Source of the DNA: JAKZVK01 sp965237575
GTDB taxonomy: Bacteria; Acidobacteriota; Terriglobia; Bryobacterales; UBA6623
Length of the DNA stretch: 64,000 nt
Direction of reading: 5' to 3'
NCBI GenBank assembly: GCA_965237575.1
Contig: CBDEGI010000002.1
Coordinates: 248,001 to 312,000 of the forward strand
The notes under the pieces are model-generated. The model saw nothing but the letters and a program-made list of their open reading frames with translations, had not been told where the DNA came from and did no database searches. Positions 36,329 to 45,503 of this stretch are shown in pieces (position 1 is the stretch's first letter; each line of letters begins with the position of its first letter). The translations under genes were made by a program, and so were the position numbers.

Positions 36329-38824
36329 CTACACCCAACGCCGCAGCCAGGGGATCCACCCCTTGCGCCCCAGCAGCTCGATGAGGTTTAGCAGAATCGC
36401 CAGGGCGAGCAAGCCCGGCCAAAGATTCATCCAGGTGGGGACGGAACGGCCGCCTGCCGAGAACACTTGCGATGGCTGGGGGTTGAACCGGCCTCCTGTT
36501 TGCGAGGCGATCCTTTCGAGCAGGGATACGTTTGAGCCGTAGTGCTCCAGCTCGTCATTCGCGCGATAGTGCGCGATCTCGGGGAACTGATCGAGATGCG
36601 AGGCGGGCCGGATGCGAAACAGCCCGGAGCGATTGCCGATCGCCACGCGCGCTTCGTACTCGCGGTCGGCGACGCGTTCCAGTGAGGCCGCCTCGCGGAA
36701 GTCGCCGCCCCCGGAAACGCCATCGCCGAGAATGTACAGATCCGGTAACGGGTCGGGAACCTCAAGACCCTGCCGTTCCGAGAGCCGGTAGCGGACGACG
36801 ATCTCGTCTTGCGAGCCGTCGTAGCGGGTGGTCACTTCGGTCGCCGCCGAGCGCGGCAGCAAGTCGCGGAACAGGTTCGTCCATAAGCGATCAAAATCGG
36901 GCCGGCCGATCCAGTTCGTGGCCCAGCGCGCCTTGGCGTCGGAGGCGAACACAGCCGAGCGCCCCAGACCGTACTGCCAGCGCACGAGCAACGGGTCTTT
37001 TTTCTCCTCTTGGGTGACGGTGAGCAACGTCTCGGCGCGCGGCTTGGATTCGAACTTCACCCAGCCGAGCAGTGGTCCGGCGTCTTCGATCGACACGCCC
37101 TCGAGAATCTCGACGTCAACCGACTGCTCGGGCACGACCGACGCCTCCATGATCGAGGAGCCGGTGTGCTCCATCACGTCGCGAAGGACGATCCGCTCGA
37201 GGCTTGAAACGTCGATCAGAAAGTACGAGCGGCCCAGGGCCGACTCGGCGACGCGCTCGAGGTAAGCTCGGTTGACGTCTTGGCCCAGGCCGACGGTCGA
37301 GATCGTGATCTGCTGCTTGCCGGCCTCGCGCGCTAGTGTGATGCTGTCTCCCTCTTCGGAGATGCCGTCGGTGAGCAGCAGGATATGCTTATAGACCGAC
37401 TCGGTCTGGCGGATGCTCTGATACGCCTCCTGCAGCGCCGGGGCGATCTGCGTCCCGCCGTCGGCGATGATGCCGGAGATGAGCTGCTTGACGGCTTCCG
37501 GCTCACGGTTGGGCCGCAGCGGGACGGCCCACTGGAACGAGTTGTCGAAGACCAACACGCCGACGCGGTCGATCGGACGCAGGTTGTCGACCACGCCGAT
37601 CGCCGACTGCCGCGCGAGTTGCATCTTCTTACCTTCCATCGACGACGACTTGTCGAGCACCAACACGACCGAGGTGCCCTCGGGCGTACGCGGCGGAGCC
37701 AACTCGGCGGGCAGCATGCGGGCGAACGGGTCGTCGCGATTCTCCTGGGGCTCGACGTAGAGGTTCCTCTCGCCGGCAATCAGCACGAAGCCGCCGCCCT
37801 GTTGCACGAAGGTTTCGAGGCGCTCTTTTTCTTCGCGCGGCCAAGCCTCGATATCCTGGTTGTTCGCGGCTACGAGATGGTAGGCGCCCAATGCCTCGGG
37901 GAGGGACCGTTCGCGCCGGTCGACCGCGAAGCCCGCCGCATCGAGTACCTGCATTAGATGGCGGTCGCTTTCGGGCGGATCGGTCGAGAGAAGTAACGCG
38001 CGCGGCCGCTCGCAAGAGATGGCGCGGTCGAAACGCAGCTCTCCCAATTCAGGCGAATGCACGCGGCCCGTCAGCAGGGTGGCGCCTTCCACGTCGATCC
38101 GGGCGCGCACGTGCACGAGGTTCTCACCGCGTTGCAGCGTGACGTCGGAGCGTCCGATCGTCTTGCCCGCGGCGGTCAACTGCACGTTGGCGGCCGCGGC
38201 CTGGGGGCTTAGGATGGATAGCTCGATCGGCACGTTTTCCCCTACGAAAGCGCGTTCGGGGACCTCGACCGACAGGAAGCGTAGCTTCGGTTCGGCACGC
38301 CCTTCGAGAGGGAAGGTGTCGATCGGTACACCGAGCGTCCGCGCTTGCCAGACGGCCCGCTCCACCGCGCCCACGGTTTCGCGGCCGTCGGAAATCAGCA
38401 CCAGCCGCGGCACACGGCCGGCCGGCAGTGCCGCCATGGCGTTGCGAATCCCCGCCTCCAGGTTGGTGCCGGCGGCCCGAGCCTGCGGCTGCGGTGCGGA
38501 GGCGGAGAAGTCGCGCGTGGCTTCATCGAACGAGAGCAACCGCAGCGCGTCCCGTCCGCGCGCGGCTTCGAGCGCGGCCACGGTCTCTCGCTGCTTCTCG
38601 ATCTGCTCGTCCGGTACGCTGCCCGACGTATCGACCAAAGCTGCGACGGCGGTCTTGGTCTCGAATACCGTGAGCCGGGGCTGCGCCAGCGCCAGCAAGA
38701 TCAATGCGAACACCGTGGCCTTGAGCAGCACCGCGATGCCGCGATGGGTCCGACGCCATTGCCAGAGCGCCCACGCGGCGGGCACGGCCAACAGCAGCAG
38801 GATCCATTCGCGACCGAACGTCAA
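36329..38824 (-). CDS. Membrane protein with two VWA domains and a GATase1-like domain
   Basis: 831 residues. An N-terminal pair of hydrophobic helices (WILLLLAVPAAWALWQW; GIAVLLKATVFALILLALAQ) precedes a first VWA-like domain (AALVDTSGSVP, about 62-72). A class I glutamine amidotransferase-like segment follows (ALGAYHLVAANNQDIEAWPR, GGGFVLIAGERN). A second VWA domain carries a complete MIDAS start (LVLDKSSSMEGKKMQLARQS, DxSxS about 385) and LLLTDGISEEGD. A final hydrophobic helix (LWPGLLALAILLNLIELL) ends the protein. Such proteins accompany MoxR/DUF58 systems thought to assist maturation or stress response at the cell envelope. Its start overlaps the preceding gene by 4 bp. Confidence 0.85.
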   Translation of the reverse strand: MTFGREWILLLLAVPAAWALWQWRRTHRGIAVLLKATVFALILLALAQPRLTVFETKTAVAALVDTSGSVPDEQIEKQRETVAALEAARGRDALRLLSFDEATRDFSASAPQPQARAAGTNLEAGIRNAMAALPAGRVPRLVLISDGRETVGAVERAVWQARTLGVPIDTFPLEGRAEPKLRFLSVEVPERAFVGENVPIELSILSPQAAAANVQLTAAGKTIGRSDVTLQRGENLVHVRARIDVEGATLLTGRVHSPELGELRFDRAISCERPRALLLSTDPPESDRHLMQVLDAAGFAVDRRERSLPEALGAYHLVAANNQDIEAWPREEKERLETFVQQGGGFVLIAGERNLYVEPQENRDDPFARMLPAELAPPRTPEGTSVVLVLDKSSSMEGKKMQLARQSAIGVVDNLRPIDRVGVLVFDNSFQWAVPLRPNREPEAVKQLISGIIADGGTQIAPALQEAYQSIRQTESVYKHILLLTDGISEEGDSITLAREAGKQQITISTVGLGQDVNRAYLERVAESALGRSYFLIDVSSLERIVLRDVMEHTGSSIMEASVVPEQSVDVEILEGVSIEDAGPLLGWVKFESKPRAETLLTVTQEEKKDPLLVRWQYGLGRSAVFASDAKARWATNWIGRPDFDRLWTNLFRDLLPRSAATEVTTRYDGSQDEIVVRYRLSERQGLEVPDPLPDLYILGDGVSGGGDFREAASLERVADREYEARVAIGNRSGLFRIRPASHLDQFPEIAHYRANDELEHYGSNVSLLERIASQTGGRFNPQPSQVFSAGGRSVPTWMNLWPGLLALAILLNLIELLGRKGWIPWLRRWV

Positions 38825-40878
38825 TGCACCGCCTGCCTTTCACGCACTTGCGCCTCGGTGTCTTCCAAGTCGAGCAGGATGGTCCGCGCGGCCTTCCCTC
38901 GACTCGACGGGACCGGGGGGCCGGCCGAAGCCGCCGCCGATCGCCCAAACAGATGCCAGTCCGCGGCCAACAAAACGAGCGCGGTGAAAGCCAGCCACGG
39001 CCACAGCTCGAAGCCCGGTCCGCTAACCGTGCGCGCCGGGGGTGGTACGCCGCGACGAACACGCGCCTGCGGCTCCCATCGTGCCGTGGCGATCTCGGGA
39101 AGGTTCAACGCAAACTGCAACTGCTGATAGGGACTGCGAACCTGCACCGTCCCCGGAAGCGCCGCGTAGAAACGAAGGCGGCCATTCGAGAGCGACCATG
39201 GCAGCACCGGATTCTCCGCGGACGACACCGTTACGTCTTCCTCGCGTTCTCCTTCGAGAACCGTCTCGATCAAACCGGGCGGCGCGGCCCGCAATTGGGT
39301 ACTGAGGAACACGTCCGGCGAGAGCCAATGCAAAATCTTCGCGAATAACAGAGGCGTCAACAGTTGGTTCTCGACCCCGGCGTCGGAAGGGTGAAAGCCG
39401 ACGACCACTGTTTTCGATCCGGGGCCTTTCGAACCTGAGACCGACCGCGCGACGATCACCGGGCCGGCAGCGGTTTCCGCAACGGCGGTGTCGTTCGGCC
39501 CCGCCTCGAAGACTGACGCTTGATCGAGCACGACGTCGCGGCTTTCGAGCCCTTGCGCCACCGGGTGCTCGGTCCAACGGATGATGCGCGCATCTTCGAC
39601 CGTGCGAGCGACCGTAACCGGGGACCCGTCCGTAGGTGGCCGGAAGTAGATTCCGGCCGGGGCCGACGACGGCGCGACGCGGTCGAAGAGACGCAGCGCT
39701 GTGGATGGGGCGCTTGACGACTCGGCGGCTCGGTACTCACCCGGGCGGCGAAACACGGCGCGCACGCCGGGGGCGGCGGCAACCAGCGTGCGCCACAGCA
39801 CGGGATTCTCCGAATACACCTCCACGGTTCTCTCCCGGTAGGCAGGCAGGTCGAGCCGCGCCTGATTGTTGAGCGCGAAGCCGTCGTCGGCCAACTCGGC
39901 GGTGAGCGGCCCGGCCCGGCGGGTTCGCAGGCTGAAGGTGATCTCGCCGCTCTCGCCGGGCGGCAGTTCCAGATTCTTGTGGCCGAGCGACTTATCCTCG
40001 AACGCGAAGTCCACTCGAACCGGGCGAGAGAGCGCGTCGTAGTTGTGGACCTCGGCCACGACCTGCCAGCGGGCGGGATCGGCTGCATCGCGCTGGGCCG
40101 TCAGCCGCCGGAGACCCACGTCGTCCGAGACCTCACCGGCCTCGATGAAACGCGGAAACGGAATCGCCGCCGTATCGACACGGCCCAACTCCGCCTGCTC
40201 AACGCGGCCGCTGCCGATGTAGGCCACTTCCCCCACTCTGTTGGACGAAGCCAGATCAGCCGCTCCACCCGCGCCGTCCGCGCCGACAGCCAACCGTAGG
40301 CTGCTCTGCGCCAACTCGAACGCACCCGCTAGGTCAACGGCGGTCCACCCCGCCTCGGCTTCGAGAATCGCCTGCTCGAGTTCCGCCCGATCGGCCGTGA
40401 AGCGCGTCGCCGGCGTCGGGTTGGCGTCGGCGTGGATGACCATCACCAGATCACCCCGAGGGATGGCCCGCAGATAAGCCCGCGCGCGCTGCCGGGCGGC
40501 GTCCATGAGGGTCGCGCCGCCGGTAGCAGGATTGGCAGTGGCAGGATCGCCGGCGGAATGGCTCGCCCTCATCAACGCCGAGGTCTCGAGAATCATGACA
40601 TGATGTCGAGGCGGCTTGCCGGTCACGTCGAATCGCCAATCGGCGATGGCCAGCAGAAGCAGAAGCATCGCCAGCAATTGCAGCAACAGCGACCAGGGCT
40701 GTTGCAGCTTCTTGCGGCGGGTGGCCGTCGGGTAGACCGCGCGGCGGGGCCAGAAGCGCAGTGCCGAGACGATCTGCCTGCGTCGCGAGCGGTCGTAGAA
40801 ATACAGCGCAACGAGAAACGTGCTCAAGGGGATGAGGACGCTCAAGAACTCGAGAAGCGTGAGGTTGAGCAATCCCAT
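38821..40878 (-). CDS. BatA/VWA-like membrane protein
   Basis: 685 residues. The N-terminus has the BatA layout: FLSVLIPLSTFLVALYFYDR, a short basic loop RRRKLQQPWSLLL-like (RRKKLQQPWSLLLQLLAMLL) and a second helix. A degenerate VWA domain follows (HHVMILETSALMRASH), in which the metal-binding DxSxS is replaced by ETSAL, so it probably does not bind Mg2+. Beta-rich regions follow (YDALSRPVRVDFAFEDKSLG). A last helix (LWPWLAFTALVLLAADWHLF) lies near residue 630. The middle gene of the minus-strand DUF58-BatA-VWA operon. Confidence 0.82.
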   Translation of the reverse strand: MGLLNLTLLEFLSVLIPLSTFLVALYFYDRSRRRQIVSALRFWPRRAVYPTATRRKKLQQPWSLLLQLLAMLLLLLAIADWRFDVTGKPPRHHVMILETSALMRASHSAGDPATANPATGGATLMDAARQRARAYLRAIPRGDLVMVIHADANPTPATRFTADRAELEQAILEAEAGWTAVDLAGAFELAQSSLRLAVGADGAGGAADLASSNRVGEVAYIGSGRVEQAELGRVDTAAIPFPRFIEAGEVSDDVGLRRLTAQRDAADPARWQVVAEVHNYDALSRPVRVDFAFEDKSLGHKNLELPPGESGEITFSLRTRRAGPLTAELADDGFALNNQARLDLPAYRERTVEVYSENPVLWRTLVAAAPGVRAVFRRPGEYRAAESSSAPSTALRLFDRVAPSSAPAGIYFRPPTDGSPVTVARTVEDARIIRWTEHPVAQGLESRDVVLDQASVFEAGPNDTAVAETAAGPVIVARSVSGSKGPGSKTVVVGFHPSDAGVENQLLTPLLFAKILHWLSPDVFLSTQLRAAPPGLIETVLEGEREEDVTVSSAENPVLPWSLSNGRLRFYAALPGTVQVRSPYQQLQFALNLPEIATARWEPQARVRRGVPPPARTVSGPGFELWPWLAFTALVLLAADWHLFGRSAAASAGPPVPSSRGKAARTILLDLEDTEAQVRERQAVH

Positions 40879-40899
40879 GAAAGTTGAGACCGGAAGTCT

Positions 40900-41084
40900 A
40901 GCAGTCCGTGGTGAAAGTCCCGTGGGTCGCGCGGCGGTCGCAAAGGTCCGCCGCCCAACGGGTTACGCGCCCCGGAAGGCAACCGGGTCGCCCCGCCTTG
41001 GCCCCGCTGCTCCCTTTCTCCATTGACCGCTCCCCACTCTCCAAGCGCGTAACGCGGCCCGCGTGACTTTCACCACGGGCTGCT
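40900..41084. mobile_element. 185-bp inverted-repeat element (MITE-like)
   Basis: The arms 40900-40931 and 41053-41084 are inverted copies with 4 mismatches in 32 bp (AGCAG(T/C)CCGTGGTGAAAGTC...). Just inside are a second matching pair (GTTACGCGC) and, in the left arm, an extra hairpin (GCGGCGG...CCGCCGC). It has no coding capacity. It sits between the DUF58 and BatA genes, and its right arm reaches the DUF58 stop codon. It could be a small non-autonomous transposable element or a structured RNA of the operon. Confidence 0.5.
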
Positions 41085-42003
41085 AGTGCAGACCCACCGA
41101 ACCGGCGCCCGCCAGCGCACCGTAGAGCGTGTCGGCCAAGTCGAGGTCCGTCGTCAGATGGATGTAGCGGCCACTGTTCCGCAACGCCGTGTATTCGATC
41201 GCGTCGCAATGTGCCCGGTAGGCCTCGGTGTACTCTCCGATCAGGCGCTCGTCGACGGTCAGTCGCACGGTCTCGCCTGATTCCGCATCCACCATATCGA
41301 ATTCGCCGCGCCACGAGGGTTCGTCATCGTCGGGTCCCGCCACTTGGATTAGCAGCAACTCCTGGCCGAAGTCGCCCAGATACTGCAAAGCGCGCGGTAC
41401 GTCGCCCTCGTCGAGAAAGTCGGAGAGAATGATCGACAGGCCGGGCACTGGGGACCGGGTCAGCAACTCGCGCACGGCGGACTCGAAGTCCGAGGCCCCG
41501 CCGGTCGCGAGACCACTGAGGAACCGCGAGGCCGGGGCGAAGCGGTGTCGTCCACCGCCGGCGCGAAAGTTCTCCCCCAAGCGGTTCGAGAACGGCTGGA
41601 CCACGATCGACTCGAGGCGCACCAGGCCGACGTAGCAAAGCGCTGCGGCCAAGCGGCACGCGAACGCGAACTTCGGCTGGCCGGGTCCGCCGGGCGAGGC
41701 GCCGCAGGCCATCGACTCGCTCGTGTCGAGCAGCAGCCGTACGGGCGTGCGCGGCTCGGTGCGGAACATCTTCAAGAAGAGGCGCTCCAGCCGCAGGTAC
41801 GCCCGCCAGTTCACCGAGCGCAGGTCGTCGCCTTGGTGGAACTGCCGATGGTCGAGGAACTCGTGTCCGACACCGGCGTAGCGTGACACGTTGTGCCCGC
41901 CCAGCAGCCCTTGAAACGACTGCCGCCAGCGGATGGCAAGCCGCTCAAGACGCTCCAACGTCTCGCGATCGAGCAATGGTGACGGCGCTTGCACGCCCTT
42001 CAC
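41083..42003 (-). CDS. DUF58 domain protein of a MoxR-type system
   Basis: 306 residues, soluble. The DUF58 signature is HRQFHQGDDLRSVNWRAYLR (about 53-72), followed by a VWA-like domain with LLLDTSESMACG (about 91-102) and PGLSIILSDFLDEGD. In the usual cluster a MoxR AAA+ ATPase precedes this gene and BatA/VWA genes follow it. Here the two followers are present but no moxR gene lies within the window; the region upstream encodes a divergent transporter. The stop codon overlaps a 185-bp inverted-repeat element. Confidence 0.9.
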   Translation of the reverse strand: MKGVQAPSPLLDRETLERLERLAIRWRQSFQGLLGGHNVSRYAGVGHEFLDHRQFHQGDDLRSVNWRAYLRLERLFLKMFRTEPRTPVRLLLDTSESMACGASPGGPGQPKFAFACRLAAALCYVGLVRLESIVVQPFSNRLGENFRAGGGRHRFAPASRFLSGLATGGASDFESAVRELLTRSPVPGLSIILSDFLDEGDVPRALQYLGDFGQELLLIQVAGPDDDEPSWRGEFDMVDAESGETVRLTVDERLIGEYTEAYRAHCDAIEYTALRNSGRYIHLTTDLDLADTLYGALAGAGSVGLH

Positions 42004-42075
42004 TCTAGCAGCAGGGCATGGTTTGGAAGTACCCCTCGCGGCAGGGTTGTGGCTTCGTCTGACGGCGATGCCGCC

Positions 42076-42138
42076 GGTCGTTCAGCCGGGGTTCCGCCCC
42101 GGAGGGGCCGAGAGATCATAGCCCACCGCTGAAGCCAC
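42076..42138. repeat. Dispersed REP-like repeat, third copy
   Basis: The core GGTTCCGCCCCGGAGGGGCC and the following AGATCATAGCCCA and CTGAAGCCA match the inverted pair at 33344-33411 and 33581-33633. It lies in the divergent gap between the DUF58 gene and the Nramp-like gene. Confidence 0.6.
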
Positions 42139-42199
42139 GCCCTAGACATTCTCCACGCGAGCCGCTACCGTCTAGTGGCATCCCCCTACCGACATCTCT

Positions 42200-43501
42200 G
42201 TGCCGCTACCCTCCAGACCCTCAATGTTCGCCATCATCGCGCCGGGCATCCTCATGGCCGCGACGGGCGTCGGGGCGGGAGATCTGCTGACGGCAAGCCT
42301 GGCCGGCTCGAAGGTCGGGCTGGCGTTGCTCTGGGCCGTGGTGGCAGGGGCAATCCTCAAGTTCACCCTCAACGAAGGCTTGGCCCGCTGGCAACTCGCT
42401 ACCAACTCGACCCTGCTTGAAGGATGGGTGTGGAAGCTGGGCCGCTGGATCCAGTGGGTCTTTCTCGCCTATCTGCTTCTGTTCACGATGGTTACCGGCG
42501 GTGCGCTCGTCACCGCTTGCGGCTTGGCGGGCAGCGGCTTCTTCCCGCTCGGTGACGTCGACACGTCGAAGATCATCTGGGGGATCGCGCACAGCCTCGT
42601 GGGCTACGCGCTGGTGCGCTACGCAAGTTTCCGCGTGTTCGAGATTCTGATGTCGGTGTGCATCGGCGTCATGTTCGTCACCGTCGTGCTGACCGTGTTC
42701 TTGATGGGCCCCGACTGGCCCGCAATCGGCCGCGGCTTCATTCCTTCACTCCCGCCAGGCGGGACGGCCTGGCTGCTCGGCGTGATGGGCGGCGTGGGCG
42801 GTACGGTGACGCTACTCTCCTACGGCTATTGGATTCGCGAGCGCCCGCGCGAGGGACGCGAAGGTGTCCGCATCTGCCGCATCGACTTAACAGTCAGCTA
42901 CGTGATGACGGCGCTATTCGGCATTTCGGTGGTCATTATCGGGTCGCGAATCGAAGTCACCGACCGCGGCGCCACATTGGCTTTGCAACTAGCCGATCAA
43001 TTGGCTCTGGTCCTGGGACCGCCCGGCAGGGTGTTGTTCTTGCTTGGGTTCTGGGGCGCGGTCTTCTCGAGCCTGCTGGGCGTGTGGCAGAGCCTGCCCT
43101 ACCTTTTCGCCGACTTCATGGAGCTGCGAGCCGGGTGGCAGCCGGGCCTGCGGCGCAACCCCGACCTGCGCTCGACCCCCGCCTACCGCTCGTATCTGAC
43201 TGCGATCTCCGTGGTGTCGCTGATCTTTCTCTGGGCGCCGGTGAGCTACATCCAGTTGGCGTTCGGCGTCGTGGGCGCGTTCTTCTTGCCGCTGTTGGCA
43301 CTGACGTTACTGATCATGAACAACCAGCGGCGCTGGGTGGGCTCTGACTTCCTCAGCGGCTGGATGCCGAATACAGTGTTGGTGGTGGGTTTGTTGTTCT
43401 TCGCCTACGTCGGCGGCCAGGGGGCTTACCAGAGAATCAGCGCCTGCTCAGCGGGGGCTGACACAAGTACGCTCCCCCATTCACTACTCAAAACTCAGTA
43501 A
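42200..43501 (+). CDS. Nramp-related membrane transporter lacking the DPGN motif
   Basis: 433 residues (GTG at 42200; the ATG at 42224 is equally possible), about eleven membrane helices. The overall Nramp fold is visible (MFAIIAPGILMAATGVGAGD, SLVGYALVRYASFRVFEILM, GVVGAFFLPLLALTLLIMNN). Helix 1 has TGVGAGD where manganese/iron Nramps have the metal-binding DPGN, and helix 6 has VTLLSYGYW where they have the MPH motif. The substrate is therefore unlikely to be handled as in MntH and may be another cation or none. It is convergent with the PfkB gene, with a 14-bp overlap. Confidence 0.82.
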   Translation: MPLPSRPSMFAIIAPGILMAATGVGAGDLLTASLAGSKVGLALLWAVVAGAILKFTLNEGLARWQLATNSTLLEGWVWKLGRWIQWVFLAYLLLFTMVTGGALVTACGLAGSGFFPLGDVDTSKIIWGIAHSLVGYALVRYASFRVFEILMSVCIGVMFVTVVLTVFLMGPDWPAIGRGFIPSLPPGGTAWLLGVMGGVGGTVTLLSYGYWIRERPREGREGVRICRIDLTVSYVMTALFGISVVIIGSRIEVTDRGATLALQLADQLALVLGPPGRVLFLLGFWGAVFSSLLGVWQSLPYLFADFMELRAGWQPGLRRNPDLRSTPAYRSYLTAISVVSLIFLWAPVSYIQLAFGVVGAFFLPLLALTLLIMNNQRRWVGSDFLSGWMPNTVLVVGLLFFAYVGGQGAYQRISACSAGADTSTLPHSLLKTQ

Positions 43502-44402
43502 ACTTCTTGAACTCCTGGTAGCGGGCATCGATCTCCTCGCGGTTCAGCGTCCGGAAGCGCCCCACGCCAAACTCCTCGCAGCAGAAACTCCCCATCACCG
43601 AGCCATAGATCATGGCCTTGCGTAGGTGGGCGTGCGTGGCGTGATCGAGGTCGCTGACGCCCTGCTCGGCGAGATACCCCATGAAGCCGCCCGCGAACGA
43701 GTCGCCCGCGCCGGTCGGGTCGAACACCGTCTCGAGCAGAAAGCCCGGCGCGATGAAATGCCCCTCCGGACGGAACAGGATCGCCCCGTACTCCCCGCGC
43801 TTGATGACAACCGTGTGGGGCCCCATGTCGAGGATCTTCTTCGCCGCGTTGCGCAAGTTGTATTCACCCGAGAGCTGCCGCGCCTCGCCGTCGTTGATGA
43901 GGATGAAATCCCACTGCTTGATCGCCTGCGCCAACTCGTCGGGGGCGCCTTCGATCCAGAAGTCCATCGTGTCGCCGCCGACAAAGCGCGGCTTTTTCAT
44001 CTGGTCGCGCACCTGCTTCTGCAGCGATGGATGGATGTTGCCCAGAAACAGGTAGGGGTTCGCGCGATAGGTCGCGGGCAACTCCGGGTTGAACTCGGCG
44101 AAGACGTTTAACTCCGTGGTCAGAGTCTCGCGCTCATTCATGTCGGCGGAATATACGCCCGACCAATAGAACGTCTTGCCCGGGACCTTCACCAACCCAT
44201 CGAGGTCGATACCACGTCCGGCCAGCAGTATTTCATCGGCGGGGTCGAAGTCGTCGCCGACAATGCCGACCAGTCCAACTTCGGCAAAGAAGGAGGCCGC
44301 CAGCGAAATGTAGGTGCAAGCGCCGCCCAACATGCGATCGATCTTGCCGTGAGGATTTTCGACTCCGTCATACGCAACGGATCCGACAACGGTTAGGGAC
44401 AT
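43488..44402 (-). CDS. PfkB-family sugar kinase
   Basis: 304 residues. Ribokinase-like fold: N-terminal SLTVVGSVAYDGVENPHGKI, GGACTYISLAASFFAEVGLV, and the catalytic/anion-hole motif DPTGAGDSFAGGFMGYL (about 228-244) with the general-base Asp. MGPHTVVIKRGEYGAILF provides the ATP-side strand. The gene lies 79 bp after the methylthioadenosine phosphorylase gene. A likely substrate is a ribose derivative or nucleoside from that pathway, but the family is too diverse to fix it. Confidence 0.88.
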   Translation of the reverse strand: MSLTVVGSVAYDGVENPHGKIDRMLGGACTYISLAASFFAEVGLVGIVGDDFDPADEILLAGRGIDLDGLVKVPGKTFYWSGVYSADMNERETLTTELNVFAEFNPELPATYRANPYLFLGNIHPSLQKQVRDQMKKPRFVGGDTMDFWIEGAPDELAQAIKQWDFILINDGEARQLSGEYNLRNAAKKILDMGPHTVVIKRGEYGAILFRPEGHFIAPGFLLETVFDPTGAGDSFAGGFMGYLAEQGVSDLDHATHAHLRKAMIYGSVMGSFCCEEFGVGRFRTLNREEIDARYQEFKKFTEF

Positions 44403-44481
44403 GAGAGTTCAGTAGTTTCCTTGGGTTTTTGCGGGTGAAACGGCGGAGCCGTACTGCGGGCGGGCAGGCCTGAGACCTCCA

Positions 44482-45342
44482 CTACCCATCCACGTACTTC
44501 CCGATCAGCAGGCCATACTTTTCCCGCGAGGCGGGCGAGACAAGTTTTCGATCGGTCAGAATCGCGTTCTTCAAGGCCGACGCGTGCGGGCTCGGTCCCT
44601 CGGGGACTCGCTTGACCGCCTCCAACGCAACCGCCTGCGCGTGCTCGGCGTTCTGGTTCAAATACGAAATGACCTGCTCGACCGTCACGGCATCGTGATC
44701 AGGGTGCCAGCAGTCGTAGTCGGTCACCATGGCGATCGTAACGTACGACATCTCGGCTTCGCGCGCCAGCTTAGCCTCCTGCAAGTTCGTCATGCCGATC
44801 ACGTCGAGGCCCCACGAGCGGTAGAGGTTCGATTCGGCCAAGGTCGAAAACGCCGGGCCTTCCATGCAGCAATACGTCCCGCCGCGATGAACCGTCACGC
44901 CCACCTCGCTGCAGGCCTGCTCCGCGACATCGGCCAGCGTGGAGCAAATGGGATGCGAAAACCCGATGTGAACGACCACATCGTCTTCGAAGAACGTGGA
45001 AACGCGCCCCCGTGTGCGATCGAAGAACTGGTCCGGAAGGCAGAAATCGAGCGGCTTGAGTTGTTCCCGCAACGACCCAACGGCGCTAAACGACAGCACC
45101 CATTGGACGCCCAGCTTCTTGAGGCCGTAGATATTAGCCCGAAAGTTGAGGTTCGACGGCATGATGCGGTGTCCCCGGCCGTGTCGCGCCAAGAAGGCGA
45201 CCTTACGCCCCCCGAGCTCACCCAGCACGTAGGCATCCGACGGCGATCCCCAGGGCGTCTCGACGGTCTCTTCGTGGCGGTTCGTGAGCCCGGGGATGTT
45301 ATAAAGCCCGCTGCCGCCGATAATTCCAATCTCCGCATCCAT
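44482..45342 (-). CDS. mtnP: S-methyl-5'-thioadenosine phosphorylase
   Basis: 286 residues. It cleaves methylthioadenosine (from polyamine or quorum-signal synthesis) with phosphate to adenine and methylthioribose-1-phosphate. Family landmarks: IGIIGGSGLYNIPGLTNRHE, ARHGRGHRIMPSNLNFRANI, SAVGSLREQLKPLDFCLPDQ, GGTYCCMEGPAFSTLAES, DVIGMTNLQEAKLAREAEMS, and TDYDCWHPDHDAV. The DYDCW and GMTN forms match MTAP rather than bacterial purine nucleoside phosphorylase. It forms a two-gene unit with the PfkB kinase. Confidence 0.93.
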   Translation of the reverse strand: MDAEIGIIGGSGLYNIPGLTNRHEETVETPWGSPSDAYVLGELGGRKVAFLARHGRGHRIMPSNLNFRANIYGLKKLGVQWVLSFSAVGSLREQLKPLDFCLPDQFFDRTRGRVSTFFEDDVVVHIGFSHPICSTLADVAEQACSEVGVTVHRGGTYCCMEGPAFSTLAESNLYRSWGLDVIGMTNLQEAKLAREAEMSYVTIAMVTDYDCWHPDHDAVTVEQVISYLNQNAEHAQAVALEAVKRVPEGPSPHASALKNAILTDRKLVSPASREKYGLLIGKYVDG

Positions 45343-45503
45343 AAGGGGGTCATTCTAGCAAGGGGGCAGGGCGGGCCGTATCTCGCGCTTCCGCGCCCGC
45401 CCCTTATCCCTCACTCCGCTTTGCCGCCGATTGGCCATGTTGCCTTGGCGGTTTCTTTTGCTGGTCCAATATGGAATCATGAACTTGACCTCCATGGGCA
45501 ACC

